A stretch of 64,000 nt of DNA. It comes from Pollutimonas bauzanensis (GTDB taxonomy: Bacteria > Pseudomonadota > Gammaproteobacteria > Burkholderiales > Burkholderiaceae_B). Below are positions 31,598-40,031 of this stretch, in pieces. Position 1 is the first letter of the stretch, and every line of letters starts with the position of its first letter. A program made the position numbers and the translations under genes. Location: the NCBI RefSeq assembly GCF_900129885.1, contig NZ_FQXE01000001.1:248001-312000 (forward strand). Reading direction: 5' to 3'. Under the pieces are notes generated by a model. The model was not told the DNA's origin. It searched no databases and worked only from the letters and a program-made list of their open reading frames with translations.

Positions 31598-32769
31598 GTT
31601 CTGTCGCACACCGGCGCGGCTCTTCCATGCTCGCCGGCTTCCGCCGGCCGCCCGATTCTGGCGGCATGGGTCCTGCGCCGCATGAACCACAGGTACAGGC
31701 CGCTGCCAAGCACGGCAATAGTGATGAGATCCAGCAATGCCCAAAGGATTTTTAGCGGCAGCCCTCCATAATCGCCGAAATGCAGCGGGCGTGACAACTG
31801 GAGCGCGCGCAGATATACAGGCATGTCGGCGATGGCCGTCAATTCCCCGGTCTTCGCATCCACCAGCACCGCGGTGAACAGCCGGGATGTCAGCGGCGTG
31901 CTGCCGTTGGTCCAGATCAGATAGTGATGCGGATTGGAAAACGATGCGCTGGGATAGATGATGCTGGTGATATTGCGCCCGGGCAGCGCACGCTGGACGG
32001 TCTCGAACGCGGCTTGCGCCGGGCTCGGGCTTGCCGCCGGCGCAAGCCCCCGGTATGCCGTCAGCAGGGCGCGCATTTCCGACGTTCTCCATACCGCCGA
32101 GAGCGGCTTGGACAATTCGTTCATCACGCCGGTGACTGCTACGCAAAGCATCCACACGAGAACCGAAATGCCCAGAAGGTTGTGCAGGTCCAGCCATTTC
32201 GTGCGCGAGGACCGTAGGCGGATGGCGCCGAATGCCAGGCGCTTCATGGAGGGCGCATAGAGCGCCGCGCCGGAGACGATGGCCGCCACGAAGACCAGGG
32301 CGATCACCGCAAGCAGCATTTCTCCCGTGAAGCCGGCAAACAAGTCCGCGTGCAGCCTGAGCATGACTCCCATGAATGTGGCGGGCCGCTGCGCGCCCGA
32401 CATATCGTCTTTCACGACCGAGCCGGTCCGGACATCGAACTCGACCCGGTGGTCCAGGTCGCGCCGGGGGCCGTCGGACGGCGCCATGACGACCGTCACC
32501 CTGGGCTCGTCGTCATCGATAAAGATGAAACGCAGGACTTCCGCCGGGTAGCGGCGTTTCGCGGCGGCAGCCATGTCGTCGAGCGCCGCCCGGGGCTGTC
32601 CTTCGGGAACGACGCGGGCGAGAGGCTGCTCGTCCAGCCAGTCCTCGATCTCGTGGGAGAAAATCAAGGGAAGGCCGGTCAGGCACAGGATCAGCAAGAA
32701 GCCCGTGCATATCAGGCTGGACCACTTGTGCAACACATACCAGCGCCTTGTCGAACGGGCGGATTTCAT
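31588..32769 (-). CDS. PepSY-domain membrane protein (siderophore reductase-like)
   Basis: A 393-residue inner-membrane protein with the PepSY-associated TM layout: helix near residues 16-38 (HKWSSLICTGFLLILCLTGL), a first PepSY segment, helices near 145-165 and 190-215 (LLGISVLVWMLCVAVTGVMN), a large periplasmic part, and a last helix near 335-360 (LWALLDLITIAVLGSGLYLW). PiuB, FoxB and FsrB-like members near TonB receptors help release iron from ferric siderophores, probably by reduction. It lies 40 bases downstream of the TonB receptor gene on the same strand, so it belongs to that iron-uptake operon. Confidence 0.88.
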   Translation of the reverse strand: MKSARSTRRWYVLHKWSSLICTGFLLILCLTGLPLIFSHEIEDWLDEQPLARVVPEGQPRAALDDMAAAAKRRYPAEVLRFIFIDDDEPRVTVVMAPSDGPRRDLDHRVEFDVRTGSVVKDDMSGAQRPATFMGVMLRLHADLFAGFTGEMLLAVIALVFVAAIVSGAALYAPSMKRLAFGAIRLRSSRTKWLDLHNLLGISVLVWMLCVAVTGVMNELSKPLSAVWRTSEMRALLTAYRGLAPAASPSPAQAAFETVQRALPGRNITSIIYPSASFSNPHHYLIWTNGSTPLTSRLFTAVLVDAKTGELTAIADMPVYLRALQLSRPLHFGDYGGLPLKILWALLDLITIAVLGSGLYLWFMRRRTHAARIGRPAEAGEHGRAAPVCDRTHR

Positions 32770-32809
32770 GTCGATCGCGGCAACGGTTCATCCGGTCTGC
32801 GCGGCATGC

Positions 32810-35239
32810 TCAGAACTCCATCGTTGTCGAAAGCAGGAAGGTCCGGGGCGCGCCGCGCGCCAAGCCGAATGAACTCGATGCCGCGGCCCAGTAATCCTTG
32901 TCGAGCAGGTTTTCGATGCCGGCCCGGATCGTGACGGGAACGCCGGAGACTTTGGTCTTGTAGCGCGCCCCGATATCGACCCGGGTCCAGGCGGGAATGT
33001 CCTGGGAATTCGATGCGTTGTAGTATTGCGAGGAGGTGTAGATGACGCGGCCGGTGAGCGTCAGTCCGGCGAGAAATGGCGTGTCCCATTCACCCCCCAG
33101 ATTCAGCTGCGTCGCCGGGACGCCGACGGCCTTGTTGCCGTCAAAGGCGCCGTTGGCCGTTTTGGTCAGCGTCCCTTGCGTGAACGCCGCGCCGCCCAGG
33201 GTGCGTATGCCGCGCCAGGGCTCTCCGAAGACATTGATCTCGATGCCCCGGTTGCGCTGCTCGCCATTCAGCCCATAGGTGTTCGTGGCCGCGTCGGTGT
33301 AGCCGCTGGGCTGCTCGATTTGAAAGGCGCTGACCGTGGCGGCAAATTGGCCGAAATCGTGTTTGACCCCCACTTCATATTGCCTGGATTTGATCGGCTC
33401 GAAGAGTGTGCCGGCATTGCTGGCGCTGACGGGCGCGGTGGGCCCTTGGCTCAGCCCCTCGATGTAGTTGGCATAGAAGGATGTGTCTTCGAACGGCCTG
33501 ATGACCAGGCCAGCCGCGGGTGTGACCCTTTCCTTGTCGTAGAAAGAGGTTTGCGCGCCCGTTGCGGCATTGAAGTTCTTTACCACGACTCTCTGCTGGC
33601 GCGCGCCCAGCGTCAGCTGAACCTTGTCATCGAGAAAATGGAGGGTGTCCGCCAGCGCGAGGCTGGTCAAATTCGATTCGGCGGTCTTGGGCGCGGTGTC
33701 GCTGTATCCCGCCAGGCTGGGCGGCGAGATCGTGGCCGGATCGTATATATTGGAGCGGTAAGTGGAAACGACCGGCGCCACCGCCCCCGAATCCGTTCGC
33801 ACCGTAGTGACGCTCAGGTTCAATTCGTGCCTGACGGCTCCCGTCGCGAAGCTTCCCCGCAAGCCGAGCAGCCCCGTCTTAGTATCGGAGTAGGTGGGCT
33901 GATAGTACTGGTTTGCCCGGAAATTGCCGAGATCATCCTGCAGGTAAATGAAGTTGTACAGCCCCAGGAATTCGTTCTTCCTGCCGCCCGCGGCGGCATA
34001 GGCGGTCCAGTCGGGCCCGATATCGACCTCGCCCTGGATCAGTGCATAGTGGTCCCTCGATTGGGCGAAATACCAGGGTTGCCCTATGTTCAGCGTGCTA
34101 TCCGGGGCCTTGGGAATCTGGAAATTCTCGCTATCCGTATAGACCACCCGAGTAGGCGAGTCCGTATATACATCGTGGTAGCCCACGTCCGCGGAAAGGC
34201 GCAAGCCTTCCCCGCGATAGTCCAGCCCCAGGGCGACAGAACCCGCGCGCTGCGCCTGATCATCGATACCCGTCTTTCCATCCCGGTACGCGCCGTTCAG
34301 GCGCACACCCCATTCTCCATTCTCGCCGAAGCGCCGCCCCAGATCGACCTGGCCGCCAAACTGCGCATTGGAATAGTAGTTGGCCGTCAATTGGGTGATG
34401 GGCTCGTCCGTCGCGCGCTTGGTCACGAGGTTGATATTCCCGCCCACCCCGCCGCTGGGCGCCATGCCGTTCATCAGCGCCGAAGGCCCCTTGAGAATCT
34501 CGACGCGTTCAATCGATTCGAGCCCGCCGGCCATCTGGGGAGGGACTATGCCATAGACTCCGTTGACGGCTATGTCCTGTGTCTGGGTGGGAAAGCCGCG
34601 TATCGTGAACTGGCTCACATAGCTTCCGTCGGGCCACGTAGTCCGGACCGACGGATCGTTCTTGACCACGTCTCCGATACTGCGGGCCTGCTGGTTCCGG
34701 ATGCCTTCGGCCGTGAAGCTGGCGACGTTGAACGGCGTATCCATGAAATCCTTGTTGCCCAGCAAGCCGAGCTGGCCGCCCCGCGCCACCTGCCCGCCCG
34801 CGTATGCGGGTGGAAGGCTGCCCGTGCTGCCCACTACTTTTATAGCCTCCAGCTGGGTCAACGAGCCGGAGCGCGACAGCGACACATTCTTTCCGTTGCG
34901 CCGGAACTCGATTCCCGTTCCCGCCAGCAATGCCCGCAAGGCCTGATCCGGGGTGATGCGTCCAGACACCGCGGGCGCTGTCAGGCCAGCCACGATATCG
35001 GGCGAATAGATAAGCTCGAGCGCGGCCTGATTCGCCAGTTGCACCAGGGCGCTGCCCAGGGGCTGCGCCGGGACGCTGATCTGAACGGCCGCCTCCTGCG
35101 CCTGCGCGCGGGGCGCTGGCAAGGCGCATGCCAGGGCAAGCGACAGGGCCAGGATGCCTGGGTTGCCGGAAAAAGCGCTGCGGCGTTGACGGCCCTGGGC
35201 GCGCACACTTGAAGTTTTATGGTTCACGTAACGGTTCAT
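32810..35239 (-). CDS. TonB-dependent siderophore receptor with signalling (STN) domain, FecA/FoxA type
   Basis: Outer-membrane receptor of 809 residues. After the signal peptide (ending APRAQAQ) comes an STN domain (ISVPAQPLGSALVQLANQAA, then LIYSPDIVAGLTAPAVSG and DQALRALLAGTGIEF). The plug domain (FTIRGFPTQTQDIAVNGVYG, ERVEILKGPSALMNGMAPSG) and the beta barrel follow, ending in a terminal Phe (STTMEF). The STN domain signals through FecR to a FecI sigma factor, and both genes lie just upstream (35487 and 36570). The start was set at 35239 (MNRYVNHK) because the longer open frame adds a sequence unlike a signal peptide. The siderophore is unknown. Confidence 0.93.
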   Translation of the reverse strand: MNRYVNHKTSSVRAQGRQRRSAFSGNPGILALSLALACALPAPRAQAQEAAVQISVPAQPLGSALVQLANQAALELIYSPDIVAGLTAPAVSGRITPDQALRALLAGTGIEFRRNGKNVSLSRSGSLTQLEAIKVVGSTGSLPPAYAGGQVARGGQLGLLGNKDFMDTPFNVASFTAEGIRNQQARSIGDVVKNDPSVRTTWPDGSYVSQFTIRGFPTQTQDIAVNGVYGIVPPQMAGGLESIERVEILKGPSALMNGMAPSGGVGGNINLVTKRATDEPITQLTANYYSNAQFGGQVDLGRRFGENGEWGVRLNGAYRDGKTGIDDQAQRAGSVALGLDYRGEGLRLSADVGYHDVYTDSPTRVVYTDSENFQIPKAPDSTLNIGQPWYFAQSRDHYALIQGEVDIGPDWTAYAAAGGRKNEFLGLYNFIYLQDDLGNFRANQYYQPTYSDTKTGLLGLRGSFATGAVRHELNLSVTTVRTDSGAVAPVVSTYRSNIYDPATISPPSLAGYSDTAPKTAESNLTSLALADTLHFLDDKVQLTLGARQQRVVVKNFNAATGAQTSFYDKERVTPAAGLVIRPFEDTSFYANYIEGLSQGPTAPVSASNAGTLFEPIKSRQYEVGVKHDFGQFAATVSAFQIEQPSGYTDAATNTYGLNGEQRNRGIEINVFGEPWRGIRTLGGAAFTQGTLTKTANGAFDGNKAVGVPATQLNLGGEWDTPFLAGLTLTGRVIYTSSQYYNASNSQDIPAWTRVDIGARYKTKVSGVPVTIRAGIENLLDKDYWAAASSSFGLARGAPRTFLLSTTMEF

Positions 35240-35486
35240 CCAGTAAGTTTTTTTAAGCGCAGGTTCGCGCCTCCCATCCTTGGCCCAAGGTTCTCGAGGG
35301 GCATGAGACATGCAAACGTCCCTCTCATTAGTAAAGAGTGTCCGGCGCGCCAAATCCCTGAAGGATTCTTCCGGCCAATTAGAAACAAAATGTATCTTCC
35401 ATGGCGCGCGGGAATGCCGGTGGGACCGAGCCACCCCGGCATCCGTGTGGATGGATTGACATCGCGCCCGCCCGGACGCGTCCCGA

Positions 35487-36482
35487 TCAGCGGGCGGTGA
35501 TGATCGAGGCGCCGTTGGGCTGGATGAGAACGCGCACCGGCGCGATCTCCGGCAGCAGGTCGAGGAAGGATTGAGGATGGTCGGCGCTGAACACGCCGGC
35601 GATGCGCACGCCGGCGAGACGGGAACCGGACAACTGGATGGCCATGGGCGCGTAGCGATTCATTTCGCGGACCGCCTGCGCCAGGGGCGTGTCTTGAAAT
35701 ACGATACGCCCTTGCTGCCAGGCCAGCAGCGTGGCGACATCGACGGCTTGAACCGCCGCCAACCCGCCATTGGCCGTCGTTCCCACGCCATGCCCCGCCG
35801 TCAGCCGGGCCCTGCGGCGATTCCACCAGTGGCCGCTGCTGACTTCGACCGTACCGGAATCGACGGCGACCTGAACGGCATCATCATCGCGCCGGACATT
35901 GAAGCGCGTGCCCGTGACCCGCACTGTCGTTGAAGCGGCCTCGACAAAGAAAGGCTGGGCCGCATCCTTTTCAACGGAAAAGGTGATCTCCCCCGCCGCC
36001 AGCTCGGCGACCCGCCGGCGCTCGTAGAACATTATTTTGACTTGGGTGCCTGTATTCAACTGAAGAATGGAATTATCGGGCAGCATGACCTCGCGTCGCT
36101 CCCCGCGCCGGGTCGAAAACTCCTGCGCATACGATGGCGCTCCTTCCCACAAGCTGGGTAGCGCGACGCCGGCGACAACGGCGGCGGTGCAAGCCAGCCC
36201 CAACCCTATGCCGAAGCCGCGGCGGCTGGCGAGCCGGCCGCCGCGGGCGGCGCCGGGCTCGCGCGTCAAGGCGCGCAGCCGTTCGGCGGGCAGGACCGTC
36301 GTCGCATTCCAGATACCCATCAGCACCCGGTATTCGCGATCATGCGCCGGGCTGGCGCGGCGCCAGGCCTCGAACGCCTCGCGCTCGGACGGCGTCATTT
36401 GCCCGGAACGCGTCCGCGCAAACCAGAACGCGGCGGCATCGCGGGGATCGTCCAAGGTACTCGGGTCGTGAGAGTCGGTCAT
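35487..36482 (-). CDS. fecR: FecR family anti-sigma/signal transducer
   Basis: Inner-membrane signal relay of 331 residues: N-terminal DUF4880 region that binds the sigma factor (DAAAFWFARTRSGQMTPSER then EAFEAWRRASPAHDREYRVL), one membrane helix near residues 90-112 (FGIGLGLACTAAVVAGVALP), the FecR domain (FSTRRGERREVMLPDNSILQ) and a C-terminal STN-contacting part. The start at 36482 (MTDSHDPSTL) is preferred to one eight codons earlier. It sits between the FecI gene and the receptor, the classical fecI-fecR-receptor order. Confidence 0.92.
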   Translation of the reverse strand: MTDSHDPSTLDDPRDAAAFWFARTRSGQMTPSEREAFEAWRRASPAHDREYRVLMGIWNATTVLPAERLRALTREPGAARGGRLASRRGFGIGLGLACTAAVVAGVALPSLWEGAPSYAQEFSTRRGERREVMLPDNSILQLNTGTQVKIMFYERRRVAELAAGEITFSVEKDAAQPFFVEAASTTVRVTGTRFNVRRDDDAVQVAVDSGTVEVSSGHWWNRRRARLTAGHGVGTTANGGLAAVQAVDVATLLAWQQGRIVFQDTPLAQAVREMNRYAPMAIQLSGSRLAGVRIAGVFSADHPQSFLDLLPEIAPVRVLIQPNGASIITAR

Positions 36483-36569
36483 CGAGCGGCGGCCGCCAGG
36501 CAATAAGTCATGAAGGGAATATTTCGTGTCTCTTATTATAAAGACGCTCTGAAAGCGCGAATCCCTGAA

Positions 36570-37076
36570 TCATTCCGGACCGAAATGTTGTAACTGTTCG
36601 CGTAAATGGCGCAAGGCCCGCATGATATAGCGCTCGACGGTATTCAGCGAAACGCCCAGCCTTTCGGCGATCTCGGGCTGGGAATACCCTTCCAGGCGAT
36701 GCCAAATATAGGCCTGGCGGCATTTGAGCGGCAGCTGCGCCAGGGACTCCTCCAGCGCATCAGCCAATTGCGAGGCGCGGATGGCGGCCTCGGGGTCGGC
36801 CAGCAGGGGGTGATGGTCTTCGGCCAGTTCTTCCAGCGAGATAAGCTGATTGCGGGCCTGGCGCCGGATTTCCCCGGCCATGCGGTTCTGGCTGGCGCGG
36901 TAGAGGTAGGCGTGGCCGTCCAGAACGGCCGAGGTATCGCTGCGCAGCATTCCCACCACGGCATCGTGCGCGGCGTCCTCGGCATCGTGAAAATTGCTGC
37001 TTCGGCGAGGCCATGTCCGCATCAACTCGCGATAATAGGCGAGCCAACCATTTTGAGACGGACGGCGGCTGGGCAT
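36570..37076 (-). CDS. fecI: FecI-like ECF sigma factor
   Basis: A 168-residue sigma factor. Region 2 is about residues 10-75 (NFHDAEDAAHDAVVGMLRSD, then HAYLYRASQNRMAGEIRRQA) and region 4 about 110-162 (LPLKCRQAYIWHRLEGYSQP then EIAERLGVSLNTVERYIMRA). It directs RNA polymerase to the receptor promoter when the receptor is occupied. A Fur-box-like sequence 35-58 bases upstream of the start would link it to iron starvation. First gene of the fecI-fecR-receptor-PepSY set. Confidence 0.93.
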   Translation of the reverse strand: MPSRRPSQNGWLAYYRELMRTWPRRSSNFHDAEDAAHDAVVGMLRSDTSAVLDGHAYLYRASQNRMAGEIRRQARNQLISLEELAEDHHPLLADPEAAIRASQLADALEESLAQLPLKCRQAYIWHRLEGYSQPEIAERLGVSLNTVERYIMRALRHLREQLQHFGPE

Positions 37077-37110
37077 GGTTTTGTATGAGGCTGGGTGGCG
37101 GAAAACATTT

Positions 37111-37134
37111 GATTATTGCAAATCATTCTTATTA
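37111..37134. promoter_or_regulatory. Fur box upstream of the FecI gene
   Basis: On the minus strand the AT-rich sequence reads AATAAGAATGATTTGCAATA, close to the Fur consensus repeats of GATAAT. It lies 35-58 bases upstream of the fecI start. Confidence 0.7.
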
Positions 37135-37282
37135 CAGCAACTTCCATATCGACACCGGAAGCCCGCAACACACGCCGCAGGGACAGGCATTTTTACAGTT
37201 TGGGCTCCCCCGGCCACCCGCTTGCCGACAGCAAGTCGGACAGCGACCTTACCATCGGCGTTACAACTTGCCGCTCGCAATA

Positions 37283-37298
37283 CTGTATATTTATACAG
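37283..37298. promoter_or_regulatory. LexA box, imuAB promoter
   Basis: CTGTATATTTATACAG, a perfect palindrome matching the E. coli-type SOS box, 23 bases before the imuA start. The flanks resemble those of the second LexA box at 41519. Confidence 0.92.
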
Positions 37299-37320
37299 TT
37301 AATATGAATAGTGGGCCGCC

Positions 37321-38037
37321 ATGCTCGATGAGGACATTTCGCCGCCGCCGGAACGCATCCATCCCGCGCTCTGGCGCGCTTCGCAGCTTTCCTGCGCGCC
37401 GGGATGCTATGCAGACACCGGCTTCGCCGCCGTGTCCGCCGAATTGCCGGGCGGCGGCTGGCCGCTGGGCAACCTGATCGACATCCTGGTCCGGCAGCCC
37501 GGGGTGGGCGAACTGCAATTGCTGCGCCCCGCCTTGCTGCGTCTGGGCAGGCGCCCCATCATGCTGGTGCAGCCGCCGCACCTGCCCCAGACGGCCGCCT
37601 GGGCAAGCTGGGGCGGCCCGCCTTCCTGTCTGCTGTGGGCACGGCCCCAGCGGCCGGCCGACGCCTTGTGGACGGCGGAACAGGTATTGCGCAGCAGCGC
37701 ATTCGGCGCCTTGCTGCTGTGGCAGGACGCCGTGCGCAGCCCGACCCTGCGCCGCCTGCAGCTGGCCGCCCAGGAAAGCGACACCTTGTTTGTCCTGGTG
37801 CGCCCCCAGACTGCCGCCAGCCAGGCCTCGCCCGCCCCGCTGCGCCTGCTGCTGCAGCCGGCCCGGCCCGGCCTGAACGTTTCCATCCTGAAGCGCCGCG
37901 GCGGCACCCACGAAGGGCCTATTGAACTGCGGCTTTATCCCGATACCCGTTTCCCCGAGTTTGAACATGCGATTATGGATAGGCGTGCATCTGTCGCACG
38001 CGAGCCTGGACATGCTGTGCCCGAACTGGCGCACTGA
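37321..38037 (+). CDS. imuA: ImuA, SOS mutasome accessory protein (RecA/SulA-like)
   Basis: A 238-residue SOS protein that, with ImuB and DnaE2/ImuC, carries out damage-induced mutagenic DNA synthesis. It has the RecA-like shape without a working Walker motif: IHPALWRASQLSCAPGCYAD, GGGWPLGNLIDILVRQPGVG (the usual W-P-x-G-x-L-x-E-ill region), then LLRPALLRLGRRPIMLVQPP and RLLLQPARPGLNVSILKRRG. It is preceded by a perfect LexA box. Its C-terminus overlaps the imuB start by 71 bases, so translation is probably coupled. Confidence 0.92.
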   Translation: MLDEDISPPPERIHPALWRASQLSCAPGCYADTGFAAVSAELPGGGWPLGNLIDILVRQPGVGELQLLRPALLRLGRRPIMLVQPPHLPQTAAWASWGGPPSCLLWARPQRPADALWTAEQVLRSSAFGALLLWQDAVRSPTLRRLQLAAQESDTLFVLVRPQTAASQASPAPLRLLLQPARPGLNVSILKRRGGTHEGPIELRLYPDTRFPEFEHAIMDRRASVAREPGHAVPELAH

Positions 38038-39415
38038 AGCGGCGGTCGTGCTGGAGCGCGATCAGGTCCAGGCCTGTTCGCCCGCCGCCGCGCGGGAGGG
38101 CGTGCGGGCGGGAATGCGTGTGGCCGGCGTCAATACGCTATGTCCCCATGCGACCCTGGCCCAATACGATGCCCATACCGCTGCGCGCGCCATCGGCGAA
38201 GTTTCGCTGGCCCTGCTGCAGTACACGCCTGAAGTCGCGCTTTGCGGCAACGACACCCTTTTGCTGGACGTCTCGGCCAGCCTTAGCCTGTTCGGCGGGG
38301 CGCGGCGGCTGTTGCGCAAGGTGCAGGCCACGCTCGCGGCCCTGGGGTTCGCCGCCAGGGTGTCCATGGCGCCGACGGCCGGCGGAGCCTGGCTGTTGGC
38401 CACCTTCATTGCGGCGCGCCGGCGGCGCGTATTGCGGCTGGCAGCGCTGGCCCGCCTGCTCGACGCCCTGCCCTGCGCCGCCCTGCCCGCCGCGCAGCCC
38501 TATCTCGATTGGCTGGAAGGGATAGGCGGCGCCACCTTGGGCGCGCTGCGCGCCTTGCCGCGCGCGGGCCTGCAGCGGCGCACGCACAAATCCATACTGC
38601 AGGCCCTGGATGCCGCCTATGGCCAGGCGCCGGAGCTTTTCGAATGGATCGTGCCGCCGCCGCAATTCGCCGGCCGCGTCGAACTGATGGAGCGCCTGGA
38701 ATACGCCGATGCCGTGCAGTTTGTCGCCCGCCGCCTGATCGAACAGCTTTGCGGCTGGCTGGCGGCCCACAAGCGCGCGGTGACGCGCGTCATCCTCACC
38801 CTGGAGCATGAAAGGGGCCGCCACGCGCGCCCGCCCACCGGGCTCGAACTGGCCCTGGGCGCGCCCACCTGGGAGGCCGGGCATCTGCTGCGGCTGCTCA
38901 AGGAACGCTTGCACAATCTGGAACTCGCCGCGCCCATCATCGCCGTCGCGCTGCACGCCGCCGACACGGAAACCATGGCGCCCGTGCCCAAGGACTTGTT
39001 TCCCGAGCCGGGCGGCAGTCCGGCCGACCGCGAGCGTGTGCTCGAATTGCTGGTGGCGCGCCTGGGGCGCGAGAACCTGCTGCACCCCAGTCCGATAGCC
39101 GATCACCGCCCCGAGGTCGCCAATGGCTGGGTGCCCATCGATCAAAAGCCGGCGCCCGCGCGCTGCGTTCAAGGCGCCGAACGTCCGTTCTGGCTGCTGG
39201 CCGCGCCCATTCCCTTGCCGGTCAGGCAACACCGCCCTTTCTACGGCTCGCCGCTGCGCATCGTGCGCGGCCCGGAACGCATTGAAGACGGCTGGTGGAA
39301 CGGCCTGGCCGTGCGCGACTACTTCATCGCGCAAGCCGCCGATGGCGCGCGCTACTGGCTCTACCAGGAACGCGGCGGCCAGAGCGGCTGGTTCCTGCAT
39401 GGCCTGTTCGCGTGA
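37967..39415 (+). CDS. imuB: ImuB, Y-family polymerase-like mutasome hub
   Basis: A 482-residue protein related to Y-family polymerases (MRLWIGVHLSHASLDMLCPN at the start, ALCGNDTLLLDVSASLSLFG, then the helix-hairpin-helix region WLEGIGGATLGALRALPRAG). The ImuB family usually lacks catalytic aspartates and instead links DnaE2 to the beta clamp. The C-terminal domain resembles the DUF6504/ImuB tail (ALHAADTETMAPVPKDLFPE, RVLELLVARLGRENLLHPSP). The start at 37967 was chosen over the open frame beginning at 37922 because MRLWIGVHL is the family opening. It overlaps imuA. Confidence 0.92.
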   Translation: MRLWIGVHLSHASLDMLCPNWRTEAAVVLERDQVQACSPAAAREGVRAGMRVAGVNTLCPHATLAQYDAHTAARAIGEVSLALLQYTPEVALCGNDTLLLDVSASLSLFGGARRLLRKVQATLAALGFAARVSMAPTAGGAWLLATFIAARRRRVLRLAALARLLDALPCAALPAAQPYLDWLEGIGGATLGALRALPRAGLQRRTHKSILQALDAAYGQAPELFEWIVPPPQFAGRVELMERLEYADAVQFVARRLIEQLCGWLAAHKRAVTRVILTLEHERGRHARPPTGLELALGAPTWEAGHLLRLLKERLHNLELAAPIIAVALHAADTETMAPVPKDLFPEPGGSPADRERVLELLVARLGRENLLHPSPIADHRPEVANGWVPIDQKPAPARCVQGAERPFWLLAAPIPLPVRQHRPFYGSPLRIVRGPERIEDGWWNGLAVRDYFIAQAADGARYWLYQERGGQSGWFLHGLFA

Positions 39416-39599
39416 GGCACCATGCATAGCGCTTCGGTGCCCCGGAGCCAAGGGCGTGCGCAGCGCGAAGCGCGGCCGGCGTCATGCGGACAAATGACAT
39501 GCAGCAACAAGGCGCTAAGACCACGAGCTTTTAGCTATACTCTAAAAATTGTAGTAGCGGTCAGCGTCTAGCACGCCATACTTATAAAGCAATTAACCG

Positions 39600-40031
39600 A
39601 TGAAAGCCCGTTATCAAAAATATAATTCGAAGCGGAAAATTCTCGATGCCGATAAAGCAGACACTGAACGTCTAGCTCAATTGGTGCGCGTCGTTTCGTA
39701 TGGAGGGAATCCAGAACACAAGAAAAACCCGGGAGATTTTGGATTGACCCCTCCAGCAGATCCTCGTCAAGGAAAATCCTTATGCGATGTGGCGAATGTT
39801 TTTACTCGTGGAATAGCGCTAGAGCTGCTCAGGAATGGCATACGCAATGGCCTTGTCAGTAATAGGGAGGAAGGAGGATGGCCAAAAAATATCTGGTCTG
39901 TTACGGAGTCTGGTATCCCGCTAGAGGCTCAACTGGAAAACTCAAAAATCGGTAGCTACCACGGTTATCCTATGCCTGGTAGCGATCCTCTCTCGTCTGA
40001 GGTGCTTTCCCGCTGGAAAGATCATGGCTAA
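39600..40031 (+). CDS. Uncharacterised protein, first gene of a low-GC two-gene module
   Basis: A 143-residue soluble protein: MKARYQKYNSKRKILDADKA, a basic N-terminus, then VSYGGNPEHKKNPGDFGLTP, a winged-helix-like core (DVANVFTRGIALELLRNGIR NGL written here in two parts), and WPKNIWSVTESGIPLEAQLE then YHGYPMPGSDPLSSEVLSRW. The GNPEHKxNPGDFGL and YHGYPMP strings recur in hypothetical proteins of plasmids and islands that I recall, without known function. GC content is clearly below that of imuB and dnaE2. The next gene overlaps its end by eight bases, so the two are translated together. Confidence 0.75.
   Translation: MKARYQKYNSKRKILDADKADTERLAQLVRVVSYGGNPEHKKNPGDFGLTPPADPRQGKSLCDVANVFTRGIALELLRNGIRNGLVSNREEGGWPKNIWSVTESGIPLEAQLENSKIGSYHGYPMPGSDPLSSEVLSRWKDHG

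Noticed and set aside
33026-35212. 728-codon plus-strand frame opposite the TonB receptor
   Set aside because: Antisense shadow of a high-GC gene; composition is dominated by Arg, Ala and Gly with no motifs.
38138-39451. 437-codon minus-strand frame opposite imuB
   Set aside because: Antisense shadow of imuB with no recognisable domain.
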